23,336 nucleotides of DNA from UBA1413 sp964461455 (GTDB lineage: Bacteria; Bacteroidota; Bacteroidia; Bacteroidales; Prolixibacteraceae): NCBI GenBank assembly GCA_964461455.1, contig CAYWUJ010000037.1, forward strand, positions 1 through 23,336. Reading direction: 5' to 3'. The notes beneath the pieces were generated by a model. It was not told the DNA's origin, did no database searches, and was given only the letters and a program-made list of their open reading frames with translations. The translations under genes and the position numbers were made by a program. Below are positions 1 to 8,050 of this stretch, piece after piece; position 1 is the stretch's first letter, and the number at the start of each line of letters is the position of its first letter.

Positions 1-200
1 GTGAACTCTTTGCCGAGGAAAACCGCCGCCTCACCCTGATGCGTACCGGCACCCTGCTGGAAAGAGCCAAACTCAACAAGGAAGCCACCATCAAGGGAAC
101 CATCAGCGGCCTTGATCAGAGGATCAAACTCTGGCCGATCCCCCTGAGCGAAATCCAACGCAATAAGGACGTGACCTGGCAAAACAACCCGGGATACTGA
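1..200 (+). CDS. SusD/RagB-family nutrient-binding lipoprotein, C-terminal fragment (5' end outside window)
   Basis: The frame is open from base 3 to the TGA at 198-200 and gives about 65 residues. It reads ELFAEENRRLTLMRTGTLLE near the start and LWPIPLSEIQRNKD then WQNNPGY at the end. The FAEENRR..LMRTG helix and the LWPIP..EI..N....QNPGY ending are typical of SusD-family proteins. These are outer-membrane lipoproteins that bind glycans and pair with a SusC TonB-dependent porin to import them. Most of the gene, and the expected susC partner, would lie to the left of the window, so a polysaccharide-utilisation locus probably ends here. The substrate cannot be judged from this fragment. A terminator follows about 50 nt after the stop. 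Confidence 0.85.
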   Translation, partial: ELFAEENRRLTLMRTGTLLERAKLNKEATIKGTISGLDQRIKLWPIPLSEIQRNKDVTWQNNPGY

Positions 201-252
201 TCCCCGGAATCACCTTTCAACCTTTATCAATCAATCGCACAATACCACGAAC

Positions 253-288
253 AGAGGCTGCCTCAAAAGGGCAGCCTCTTCTTTTTAT
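253..288 (+). terminator. Rho-independent terminator after the SusD-like gene
   Basis: A perfect 10-bp inverted repeat (AGAGGCTGCC at 253-262 and GGCAGCCTCT at 270-279) encloses a 7-nt loop and is followed by a T-rich tract (TCTTTTTAT). The T-tract is on the plus-strand side, so it should end the SusD-like transcript. It lies between convergent genes. The minus-strand side lacks a U-tract and would end the permease transcript poorly. Confidence 0.85.
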
Positions 289-335
289 AACGACCCCGGG
301 GCCGGACAGGGATTGCATCGTTGATCAGGAAAACC

Positions 336-1565
336 TCAGAGGAGCAGCCAGAGGACCCCTATGGAGATCAGGAAGCTGAGGAGTGTGGCCACGATTCCTG
401 TTTTGAAAAATTCCCAAAAGCCAATTTTCACGCCCTCTTTTTCGGCCGATTCGATGACAATGAGGTTGGCCATGGCTCCTATGATGGTCGCATTTCCGGC
501 CAGCGTAGAGGCCGAGGCCAGCGTGAGCCACAGGATATCCCCCGGCAGGGGCTTCAGCACCGGAAGCATCATCACCGTATAGGGAACGTTGCTCACAATC
601 TGCGACATCAGCAGGCTCAACCCGTGAAGCCTCACGACGCCGTTCATGTCTTCGGTTAAAACCTGGGAATGGATCAGAAAATCCATGAGCCCGGCTTTCA
701 CGGCCCCTTCCACAACGATAAAGAGGGAAGAAAAGAAAAGCAGCAGCACCCAGTCGACATTTTTGATGACCCTTGAGGGCTTCACCTTACCGAAGAGAAG
801 GATCAGCGCGGCGCCGGCCAGGGCGATGACCGGAATGGAGAGGCTGAGCAGTTTTCCGAGGAAGAAAAAGAGGACGACCCCCAGAAAAACGGGGACCGAG
901 AATTTCATGGAACCATACTTGTATTCGAACTGCCGGGAATCTGCGGTAATGACGGTGCCATTTCTGAAATGGGAGCGGTAAAACCATTTCACCACAAAGA
1001 CGGTCATCGCCATTCCCAGAAGGGAGACTGGCAAAAGCCTGAAGAAAAAGGTGGCGTAATCGATGCCTGAGGTGATCCCTATCAGCATGTTCTGGGGGTT
1101 TCCGGTGATGGTCATGGCGCTTCCGATGTTGGAAGAGAGGATCTCGGCAATCAGATAAGGAACGGGATTTATCCTGGAAGCCCTGCAAATGGCGATAATG
1201 ACGGGAGTGAAAAGCAGCACCACGGCATCATTCACCAGAAAGGCGCTGGCCACGCCGGTCACAAAGGTAATGATGATCAGCAGCCGGAAAGGGGTCTTTG
1301 ACCAGGAGAGGGTTTTTTCGGCGATCAGGGAGAAAAAGCCGTCGAGTTGAAGTGTCGAAATGATGATCATCATTCCCAGGAGCAGGGCGATGGTATTGTA
1401 ATCGATAGCCCGTACGGCCTCCCCCAGGTCGAGGACGCCGAACAGGATCATGGCGATGGCGCCGAAAAACGCCGCCGAAGGTCTGTCCACGTTGATCTTC
1501 GGCAGACGGGTGAAGATAATCCCCACATAGGTGAAGATAAAAATGAATAATGCGGTCAGCTGCAT
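336..1565 (-). CDS. SLC13/ArsB-NhaD-type anion permease (ion transporter superfamily)
   Basis: A 409-residue, strongly hydrophobic protein with about 10-12 predicted membrane spans and no signal peptide, so an inner-membrane transporter. Two motif regions mark the ion transporter superfamily (SLC13/DASS, CitMHS, ArsB, NhaD): an N-terminal half with FLVNDAVVLLFTPVI followed by SSNIGSAMTITGNPQNMLIG, and a C-terminal half with SNVPYTVMMLPVL and GNATIIGAMANLIVIESA. The NP and NA hairpin tips are where this fold binds ions. Family members move anions such as sulfate, dicarboxylates or arsenite, or exchange Na+/H+; the substrate cannot be assigned here. It starts at ATG 1565, 32 nt after the TPR gene, and is probably the last gene of the HAD-TPR-permease operon. 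Confidence 0.85.
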   Translation of the reverse strand: MQLTALFIFIFTYVGIIFTRLPKINVDRPSAAFFGAIAMILFGVLDLGEAVRAIDYNTIALLLGMMIIISTLQLDGFFSLIAEKTLSWSKTPFRLLIIITFVTGVASAFLVNDAVVLLFTPVIIAICRASRINPVPYLIAEILSSNIGSAMTITGNPQNMLIGITSGIDYATFFFRLLPVSLLGMAMTVFVVKWFYRSHFRNGTVITADSRQFEYKYGSMKFSVPVFLGVVLFFFLGKLLSLSIPVIALAGAALILLFGKVKPSRVIKNVDWVLLLFFSSLFIVVEGAVKAGLMDFLIHSQVLTEDMNGVVRLHGLSLLMSQIVSNVPYTVMMLPVLKPLPGDILWLTLASASTLAGNATIIGAMANLIVIESAEKEGVKIGFWEFFKTGIVATLLSFLISIGVLWLLL

Positions 1566-1597
1566 AAATCAGATTTGGTTGAAGGCAGGCCTGTGAT

Positions 1598-3814
1598 TCA
1601 TGACAGGGAATAGAGCAGTTGGTCAAGCATGATGGGGACTTCATCGCGGGGAATGCCGCGGGCCGACAGATAACGGAGGTCTTCGGTGAAAGCAGCCAAG
1701 AACTCCTCAACGGTGAAGCCTCCCGTTTTGATGGAAAGCCGGTAGTATTCCAGGGCCGGCTCCCGTTTTCCCAGGGCCCACTGAACATGTCCCATGTTCA
1801 TCAGGTCAAACTTGTCGGGTTCATCCTCCATCAGTTTCAGGTAATACTTCCCGGCCTGTTCTGTTTTTCCCGACATGAAGGAACTCCAGGCAATGGGCCT
1901 CCACACCTTTTTATTTCCGGGAGCCAGGTATTCGATCTTGAAGAAGGCATTCAGGGCTTCCTGATAGGCACCGGTTTCGCTGTAACAGTAACCCAGGGCA
2001 TAGATGGTACTCAGGTTGCCGGGTTCGAGGTCATCGAGGGTTTGGTACACTTTCAGGGCCTCCTCGGTGCGTTTCAGGTTTCTGCAGCAGAGGGCGATCT
2101 TTTTCAGGTTCCAGATTCTGTTCACCTCAAAAAGCTCGGCTTTCCGGTAAAAGGAAAGAGCCTTCTCATAGCGGCCCAGCTTCTGATGGCAATAGGCCGC
2201 CTTCTGCAGGGCCTCTCCGTCAGGTTCTCCCGACATTCCGTAAACCTCCAGGGCCTCCTCAAAATAACCCTTCTCAAAATAGAACTCCGCCAGTTTCCTG
2301 ATCATCGCAGGACGATCCTCCAGAATACGACGAAAAGCACTGCTGTTGTGGAAATCGAATTTCCGGCTGAAAACATCGTCGAAATCATTCCGGGAAGGAT
2401 GGAGACGGTAGAAGCGGTAAAGGTCCTGGATGTACTGGTTTGAGACAATGCCATCCTTCTTGTCGGGTGAAAGCATCTTCTCCTCCTTTTCCAGTTCCTG
2501 GAGCTGCTCCATTTCGGCCTGCAGGAAACCGGCAAGCATGTTGCGGGCTTCTCCCGTGATATGCCTGACCATCAGGCTGAAGGAATACTTATCGGAATTG
2601 CACAGGAGGGGCGAGCTGAGCAGGGCTTCCGTGATGCTGGCCCGGGAGTCTTCGGTATCTTCCTCTGTCGCCCCGGGAATGCCGGGATGGCCGGGGAAAA
2701 AAGGAACGAACCAGTTGACCATCTCATGGAAGAAAGGGAAGGTTTTGAACATGCCGAAGGAGGCCAGGAAGACGTCGGCACCTTCGGTTTGCATACGGGC
2801 CATCTCCTCCATCTTGTCGATCAGTCCGGGTGATTCATCGAAAAGCGCACTCCATTCGGGATTCCGGTCATCAGATGATTCGGCTTCCAGAAGATTGTCG
2901 AGATTGAACTTATTCCTGATATTGGGGGAGAGGCGGATCATTTCGGGGATGATCTCCTCCTGAATTTTCTGTTTGATTTTCTCCGTTTCCCTGCTTCCCA
3001 GAAGCTGAAGCATGATTTTCTCCACGTTTCTGTTAAAGGGGGGATCTTCATTCATCATTTCAAAACGGAGCTGCACCCGGGGGAAGAACTCCATGAGGCG
3101 ATCATATTGACAGAGGGCCAGGAGGAAACCGGTGAGGCACCGCTGGCTGAGCAGCAGGTTGGTGCGGTTTCTTTCATAGAGGTCGAGGTGAAGCTCCATT
3201 TTGGCCTCATCAAAACAACGAAGAAGGCTGAATGTCAGGGCAGTGACCAGCACAGAGCGACATTCGGCGGGGAGGGCGTCGCCCTCAAAGAGGGTCGTGA
3301 TAAAGGTCCTCTCATCCTCGCCCATTTTGTCGGTAAGTACAAGGCGGTGGTACAGATGCGTCATTTTCTGCCAGTATTCAGGTGATATCCGGTGGGTTTT
3401 CTCAGGGTTCTCTCCGGGGTCGTTCTCCGGACTGTGCGCCTGAAGTTCGGCCAGATCTTTCAGGAAAAGAGCCGGATCAGAGAGGGGAAGAAATTCCGTG
3501 GAGCGCTTTTTCTGGTAATAGAAGGAGCCGGCATGGGCCTCCAGCCAGTTTTCCCTGATTCTGACGGTGAGTTCAAAGAGGGAGCGCACCAGGTGAAGGT
3601 AGATCTTCCCGCGCTCCGGGTCCTCCACCCCTTCCACAGTATACTTCCTGATAAACCGGTAGGTCTCCTCAAGGTCATACACCCTGTCGGAGAATTCTCC
3701 CTGCCGGGTATCGGCCGTCAGTTGCCTGACCATAGAAAAAGCCTGCTTCAGTTTCTTTTCTGAAAGGAGCTGGCATATTTCCCCATACACAATGTTCAAT
3801 TCGCTTTCAGTCAT
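1598..3814 (-). CDS. Large TPR-repeat protein of unknown function
   Basis: The protein has about 738 residues when started at ATG 3814. A TTG seven codons upstream (3835) keeps the frame open but is a less likely start. There is no signal peptide or membrane segment, so it is probably cytoplasmic. The first ~500 residues are helical and charged and I recognise no domain. From roughly residue 520 to 715 there are five or six tandem tetratricopeptide repeats, with typical pieces such as YFEEALEVY, RYEKALSFYRKAELF, ALGYCYSETGAYQEALNAF and ALGKREPALEYYRLSI. TPRs form superhelical protein-binding scaffolds; the partner is unknown. It sits between the HAD phosphatase (about 34 nt upstream) and the permease (32 nt downstream), so the three are probably co-transcribed. 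Confidence 0.8.
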   Translation of the reverse strand: MTESELNIVYGEICQLLSEKKLKQAFSMVRQLTADTRQGEFSDRVYDLEETYRFIRKYTVEGVEDPERGKIYLHLVRSLFELTVRIRENWLEAHAGSFYYQKKRSTEFLPLSDPALFLKDLAELQAHSPENDPGENPEKTHRISPEYWQKMTHLYHRLVLTDKMGEDERTFITTLFEGDALPAECRSVLVTALTFSLLRCFDEAKMELHLDLYERNRTNLLLSQRCLTGFLLALCQYDRLMEFFPRVQLRFEMMNEDPPFNRNVEKIMLQLLGSRETEKIKQKIQEEIIPEMIRLSPNIRNKFNLDNLLEAESSDDRNPEWSALFDESPGLIDKMEEMARMQTEGADVFLASFGMFKTFPFFHEMVNWFVPFFPGHPGIPGATEEDTEDSRASITEALLSSPLLCNSDKYSFSLMVRHITGEARNMLAGFLQAEMEQLQELEKEEKMLSPDKKDGIVSNQYIQDLYRFYRLHPSRNDFDDVFSRKFDFHNSSAFRRILEDRPAMIRKLAEFYFEKGYFEEALEVYGMSGEPDGEALQKAAYCHQKLGRYEKALSFYRKAELFEVNRIWNLKKIALCCRNLKRTEEALKVYQTLDDLEPGNLSTIYALGYCYSETGAYQEALNAFFKIEYLAPGNKKVWRPIAWSSFMSGKTEQAGKYYLKLMEDEPDKFDLMNMGHVQWALGKREPALEYYRLSIKTGGFTVEEFLAAFTEDLRYLSARGIPRDEVPIMLDQLLYSLS

Positions 3815-3848
3815 ACTTTCAGAATTATCTCCCAATACAAAGGTAGGC

Positions 3849-4499
3849 TTATTGCGTGAAAACCTGCTTCACAAAGGGGAGCAATTCAGCAGGATCATCG
3901 GCCAGAAAATCGGGATGAAGTGAAGTGAGGAGGTCCCTGCTGTTCAGTCCCCAGCTCACGGCAATGACCCTGATTCCGGCTTTCCTGCAAGCCTCGATAT
4001 CGCGGGTTTCATCCCCCACATAGACGATTTGTTGACGCTCTATATTCTCGCGACCCAGCATGCGCGTGATCACCTTGTCTTTGCCAAAGATGCTTTTCCC
4101 GCTGTAGATGAAATCCATGATGCCCGACAAGGATTTATGATCAAGGAACTTCATGACATTCTCCCTGGAATTGGAGGTCAGAACGCCCAGAGAGTAGCCG
4201 GCGTTCCTGAGACTCTCCAGGGCAGCGCCCATCCCTTTTGCCAGTGCGGTTTCCGCAATATGGTGATTCAGCTCCTTCTGCATCCTGAGCAACAAGGCCA
4301 TCAATCTGAGATGGGAGAGGCCAAAAGATTTCAGAAACTCCTGAGGCTTCCGGGAGCGCAGCACTTCCACCTCCTCCTTGCTGACATTCTGCAAGTTGTA
4401 CTCGGGAGCTATGCGGTTGTAAATGGCAAAGGCGAGCTCCAGGGTGTCGGCGATGGTCCCGTCAAAATCAAACACTACATATTTCCTGTCACACATCAT
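3849..4499 (-). CDS. HAD-superfamily phosphatase (phosphoglycolate-phosphatase-like)
   Basis: All four HAD motifs are present. Motif I is DFDGTIADT (nucleophile and acid/base Asp), motif II is GVLTSNS, motif III is the Lys in FGKDKV, and motif IV is YVGDETRDIEACRKAG. A helical cap lies between motifs I and II, as in C1-cap Gph/PGMB-type enzymes that hydrolyse small phosphorylated metabolites. The substrate is not predictable. The frame extends upstream to a TTG at 4595, but that codon overlaps a promoter-like box at 4593-4600. Starting at ATG 4499 puts motif I about 11 residues from the N-terminus, as is normal for the family. ATG 4547 is an alternative start. It appears to be the first gene of the HAD-TPR-permease operon. 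Confidence 0.85.
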   Translation of the reverse strand: MMCDRKYVVFDFDGTIADTLELAFAIYNRIAPEYNLQNVSKEEVEVLRSRKPQEFLKSFGLSHLRLMALLLRMQKELNHHIAETALAKGMGAALESLRNAGYSLGVLTSNSRENVMKFLDHKSLSGIMDFIYSGKSIFGKDKVITRMLGRENIERQQIVYVGDETRDIEACRKAGIRVIAVSWGLNSRDLLTSLHPDFLADDPAELLPFVKQVFTQ

Positions 4500-4592
4500 C
4501 AGTTGACTTTTTCGAACAGAATAATCCGGGGGGAATTCCACTGTCATTACCGGCTTTCCCAAGTATCGATCCACAATAGGAAACGACCATAA

Positions 4593-4600
4593 CAAATATA
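4593..4600 (-). promoter_or_regulatory. Candidate Bacteroidota -7 promoter box for the HAD operon
   Basis: The minus strand reads TATATTTG, an exact match to the Bacteroidota primary-sigma -7 consensus TAnnTTTG. It lies about 45 nt upstream of ATG 4547 and 93 nt upstream of ATG 4499. No TTG -33 element is seen about 20 nt further upstream, so support comes from one box only. Confidence 0.4.
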
Positions 4601-4907
4601 CGATTTAACGGGGTTCCTGCTCTTCCCGTTTGGCGGGGGCCGCCTTTCCTTAACCTAATCTTTATCTGATATAAGCCTCATCTACGCTTTAACAGCGCGG
4701 GCCTGCCGTTCAGGTTTGCTTTTTATAATCACCCGATTATATCACCCATGTCGGAATTCATGTGGGGAACAACCGGTTTATCCATGCCTCCTCCTCCCAG
4801 GGGGTGACGATCACTCCGCTTGATAATCCCTGGTGGAGCCAGCGGTTTGTCTTCGGAACCAGGGTTTTCTGATCATTGAGGTTCCTTTCATCTCAGAGTG
4901 TAACCAT
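4601..4907. other. Intergenic region, about 310 nt, between the GH20 gene and the HAD operon
   Basis: No recognisable gene. It contains a 6-bp inverted repeat GGAACC/GGTTCC (4855-4860 and 4880-4885) just downstream of the GH20 stop; with no T-tract, this is at best a weak terminator. On the minus strand 4761-4892 is open for 44 codons (ending INRLFPT, stop at 4758-4760) but has no start codon and no homology I recognise, so it may be a decayed gene end or chance. Confidence 0.5.
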
Positions 4908-6881
4908 TCACTCCGGAACCGCACTGAACCGGACTCCCGGCAGTTCCCGGGCCTGTCCGTTATGCACCTCTATGGGGATGAAGGTGAACATCCATTTCCA
5001 CGACTCCCCGCCCTGCGGAACCTTCAGCAATACCTGGTTCCATCCTTTTTTCAGACTGATTTTTGAAGGTTCCCGGAAGGAGTAGTTTTCATCTTCAAAA
5101 GGAATTTCGTCACTGGCGGCGGCCATGCCCGGGTTTTTCCACACCGGGGGATCGACCGTCACACCGTTCACCCACACCCGGGGCCGGGTGGTATGCCATT
5201 CGCCCTGTTGGGGAAAGGGGCCTCCCCTGCGGCCTGCCGACCGCGACCAGTCATAAAAACCGATCCAGCAGTCAGCCTCCTGATCACGGGGCGACCAAAT
5301 ACGGGTCGTCGCGTATACGGTTCCCTGCCTTTGCTCAAACCAGGAGGGGAATCCGAAGAAGTGACGGATATGGATGGTTCCGCCATAATAGGGACCGGTC
5401 CAGGCATATTCCTGGTCGTCGATGAGGTAAGTCTCCATCAGGGTATCCTCCACGGCAAATTTCCGGCTGACCTCCCCGCCATGGTCAAAGGGCCCGATGA
5501 TTTTCCAGGCGATTCCGGTTTGTTTTACGTAGGGGAATGGTTTATCGCTGAAGTAGAGGTCACGGTGTCGCACCAGCCGCTCCTCGAACTCCCTGAATTG
5601 GGCAAAAAGGGAATCCCCGGGAAGGGGCAGCCTGGCGAGGTAACTTTCGCCGAAGTCCGCCGGCTGGCCTTTCCAGGAGGTCTCGCTGTAGGTCACTATT
5701 CCGGGGTAGACCGGATTCTGGGTGATGATTTTTTGTTCGTCACTGACCAGGTTGTCATTCCAGCAGCAGAGGATGCCGCCCAGGCGCAGGGAGTCGCCGT
5801 GGGGCGCCCCGCCGATCCTGTCGAAGTAGAGCTGATAGATTCCGGCCAGGGGGTCGAGATGGTTGAGGTAGTTGAGGCGTGAGTCGAGGTACCGGTGGCC
5901 TGGCCGCGGGTGGCCGTTGGAAGACCAGAGCTGCGTGATGGAGATGGTGTCGCCCTCAATGGGTTGCCCCGGGCGCCATACCATGACCTCCCTGCCGTTC
6001 TCCCTGACCCTGGCGACCAGATGGGGCAAAAGACCGGGCTCCGGCCGCTCATAGTCATGCCACACCTCATCGGTGCCCAGGTGGATGTAGGGCATTTCTT
6101 CCGCCGGAACCAGCGCACACAACTCATCAATCAGGTCCGTCAGAATGGTCTTCACCCGGGGATCCTGCATGGCCTCAATGCCCAATGCCTTCCGGAAAGC
6201 TTCCGAGTGCCCGGGCACATCAAACTCGGGAACCAGGGTGATGTGGCGCTCGCGGCAATATTTCACCAGATCGGCAAACTCCTCCCGGGTATAGTATTTC
6301 CCGGGCCACCGGCTCATGGAGGATGAATCCCTGAGCTGTGGATACAGTTTGCTTTCGAGGCGCCAGCCGGGGTTGTCGGTCACATGAAAATGGAACAGGT
6401 TGAACTTGTATGCCGCCAGCACGTCGATCTGCTCCTTGAGAAAGGACAGCGACATATAATTGCGGCCCACGTCCTGCATGAATCCGCGGATGGCAAAGGC
6501 AGGCCAGTCGGTGATACTGCACCCGGCAATGATGGTTTTCCCGTTCCGGGTGGTGGTCAGTTGTCTCAGGGTCTGCTCACCCCGGAATAATCCCGTGGCG
6601 GTGGTGGCCTCAAGAATGACCGAGTCGCGGGTGACCACGAGAAGGTATCCCTCATCGTGATGCCGGGGAACACCAGGCAGATCCTCCCTCAGCCTTCTGA
6701 TCATTCGGGCCTCGTCACCACCGGCCGTAAAGTCATCGCCGGTCCAGACAACCGTCTGCGGCATTGGAATCAACGCAGGCACCTCAACATCAGCTTTCCG
6801 GCAACCAATCAACAACAGGAACACGAGGAGGAAGGCTCCCTGACACCTGAAGCGTTTCGAAATATGGAATGGCTCTTGCAT
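4908..6881 (-). CDS. Glycoside hydrolase family 20 lipoprotein (beta-N-acetylhexosaminidase-like)
   Basis: Starting at ATG 6881 (a GTG seven codons upstream is less likely), the protein has 657 residues and a lipoprotein signal: a basic stretch, FLLVFLLLIG, then the lipobox Cys at about residue 27. A GH20 N-terminal (GH20b) domain follows, then a TIM barrel with GFMQDVGRNY, FNLFHFHVTDNPGWR, PEFDVPGHSEAF and YIHLGTDEVW. The TDE pair (about D271-E272) is the catalytic Asp-Glu of substrate-assisted hydrolysis; most members have GDE, so the Gly-to-Thr change is notable. After about residue 430 there is a beta-rich C-terminal region (RVWVNGVTV, WNQVLLKV) that looks like a jelly-roll accessory domain. 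It probably releases terminal HexNAc from glycans at the cell envelope. It starts only about 34 nt after the ABC permease stop with no terminator between, so it may be read from the efflux operon. Confidence 0.88.
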   Translation of the reverse strand: MQEPFHISKRFRCQGAFLLVFLLLIGCRKADVEVPALIPMPQTVVWTGDDFTAGGDEARMIRRLREDLPGVPRHHDEGYLLVVTRDSVILEATTATGLFRGEQTLRQLTTTRNGKTIIAGCSITDWPAFAIRGFMQDVGRNYMSLSFLKEQIDVLAAYKFNLFHFHVTDNPGWRLESKLYPQLRDSSSMSRWPGKYYTREEFADLVKYCRERHITLVPEFDVPGHSEAFRKALGIEAMQDPRVKTILTDLIDELCALVPAEEMPYIHLGTDEVWHDYERPEPGLLPHLVARVRENGREVMVWRPGQPIEGDTISITQLWSSNGHPRPGHRYLDSRLNYLNHLDPLAGIYQLYFDRIGGAPHGDSLRLGGILCCWNDNLVSDEQKIITQNPVYPGIVTYSETSWKGQPADFGESYLARLPLPGDSLFAQFREFEERLVRHRDLYFSDKPFPYVKQTGIAWKIIGPFDHGGEVSRKFAVEDTLMETYLIDDQEYAWTGPYYGGTIHIRHFFGFPSWFEQRQGTVYATTRIWSPRDQEADCWIGFYDWSRSAGRRGGPFPQQGEWHTTRPRVWVNGVTVDPPVWKNPGMAAASDEIPFEDENYSFREPSKISLKKGWNQVLLKVPQGGESWKWMFTFIPIEVHNGQARELPGVRFSAVPE

Positions 6882-6915
6882 GTGGTCAAGTACTAATTTC
6901 ACATTTAATTATCTA

Positions 6916-8034
6916 TCAGGCTGTTTTCCTGTACTTTCGCACAGCCATGAGGGTAAAGGCCGCCGCAATGGCCAGCAGGGCCAGAATATCGCCGCTGATA
7001 TCGCTGATGGTGGATCCCTTGAGCATGATCATCCGGTTGATGCGCATGATATAGGCGACAGGGTTCAGCAGGTTGAGTTTCTGGGCCCACACGGGCATAC
7101 TCTCCATGGGCGTGAAAATACCGCTCATCAGCATAAAGATAATCAGAAAGAAAAAACCGGCAAACATAAATTGCTGTTGGGAGTCTGAAAAAGTGGAAAT
7201 AAACAGGGCCATTCCCAGTGCGGCGATCAGGAAAATGAAAGAACAGAGGAAGAGCAGGGGTGCGCTTCCCTCGAAGGGCATGCCAAAAGTCACCATGCCC
7301 ACGATGATTCCCAATCCCAGGTCAAAGAGCCCGATGATCAGGAAGGGGACCATCTTGGCGGTGATGAACTGGATTTTTCTCACCGGGGTGACATTGATCT
7401 GCTCAATGGTGCCGCTCTCCTTCTCCTTGACCATATTCAGTCCGGCCAGTACAAATCCTATGGCGGCCACCAGAATGCCCAGCACCCCGGGGAGCATGTA
7501 ATATTTGTAATTGAGCAACTCGTTGTACCAGTAACGGCCTGAGATCTGAATCTGCGGAATGGAGGAAAAGGAGGTGGGGCTCATTTTCCGGGCCAGGAGG
7601 TTCATGTTGTAATCCCTGATGACTCCGCTGATATACCCCCACGAAAGGCTGGCCTGGGAGGCGTTGATCGCATTGGCCGACACCATGAGGCCCGTGGGAA
7701 TCCCCATGCCGATGTTTTTCCCGAAATCACGCGGAATCTGAAGGATCAGGTCACACCTTCCCTGGTGCATCTGTTGCTGGGCTTCATCCTCCGATAACGT
7801 GGCATGGGTGACGTAGAAAAAGGGGGACCCTTCGAGCTGCGAGACCAGCGCCCGCGATTCAACACTCCGGTCCCTGTCGATAATCGACATCTTCACATTC
7901 CTGATCTCGAAGGTGACCGCCGGAACCAGGATCAGCATCTGTACAATGGGAATGGCAAAAATGGCCTTCCCGATGAACTTGTCCCTGAAGATCTGGATGA
8001 ACTCTTTCCGTATCAGATAGCCTGTGGTTCTCAT
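6916..8034 (-). CDS. ABC-2 type efflux permease (YbhR/YhhJ-like), distal subunit
   Basis: A 372-residue inner-membrane protein. A cytoplasmic LIRKEFIQIFRDK helix leads into TM1 at about residues 24-42. A large extracytoplasmic domain follows (about 45-175), then a block of five TMs ending with TLMAVRKYRKTA. KEKESGTIEQINVTPV, just after TM2, is the ABC-2 family motif that contacts the ATPase. This topology matches the ABC-2 membrane family (YbhR, YbhS, YhhJ), which exports drugs or hydrophobic compounds. It is the second of two paralogous permeases, 16 nt after the first, which should form a heterodimer driven by the two ATPases upstream. The transported compound is unknown. Confidence 0.9.
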   Translation of the reverse strand: MRTTGYLIRKEFIQIFRDKFIGKAIFAIPIVQMLILVPAVTFEIRNVKMSIIDRDRSVESRALVSQLEGSPFFYVTHATLSEDEAQQQMHQGRCDLILQIPRDFGKNIGMGIPTGLMVSANAINASQASLSWGYISGVIRDYNMNLLARKMSPTSFSSIPQIQISGRYWYNELLNYKYYMLPGVLGILVAAIGFVLAGLNMVKEKESGTIEQINVTPVRKIQFITAKMVPFLIIGLFDLGLGIIVGMVTFGMPFEGSAPLLFLCSFIFLIAALGMALFISTFSDSQQQFMFAGFFFLIIFMLMSGIFTPMESMPVWAQKLNLLNPVAYIMRINRMIMLKGSTISDISGDILALLAIAAAFTLMAVRKYRKTA

Positions 8035-8050
8035 GAATATCCTCCTGCCG

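Noticed and set aside
4761..4892. Open minus-strand frame of 44 codons after the GH20 gene
   Set aside because: It has no start codon and no recognised homology. The reading looks protein-like in places, but this is too little to call a gene or pseudogene.
5193..5882. 229-codon plus-strand ORF opposite the GH20 gene
   Set aside because: It is antisense to clear GH20 coding sequence, shows no protein family pattern, and arises from the GC-rich codon use of the real gene.
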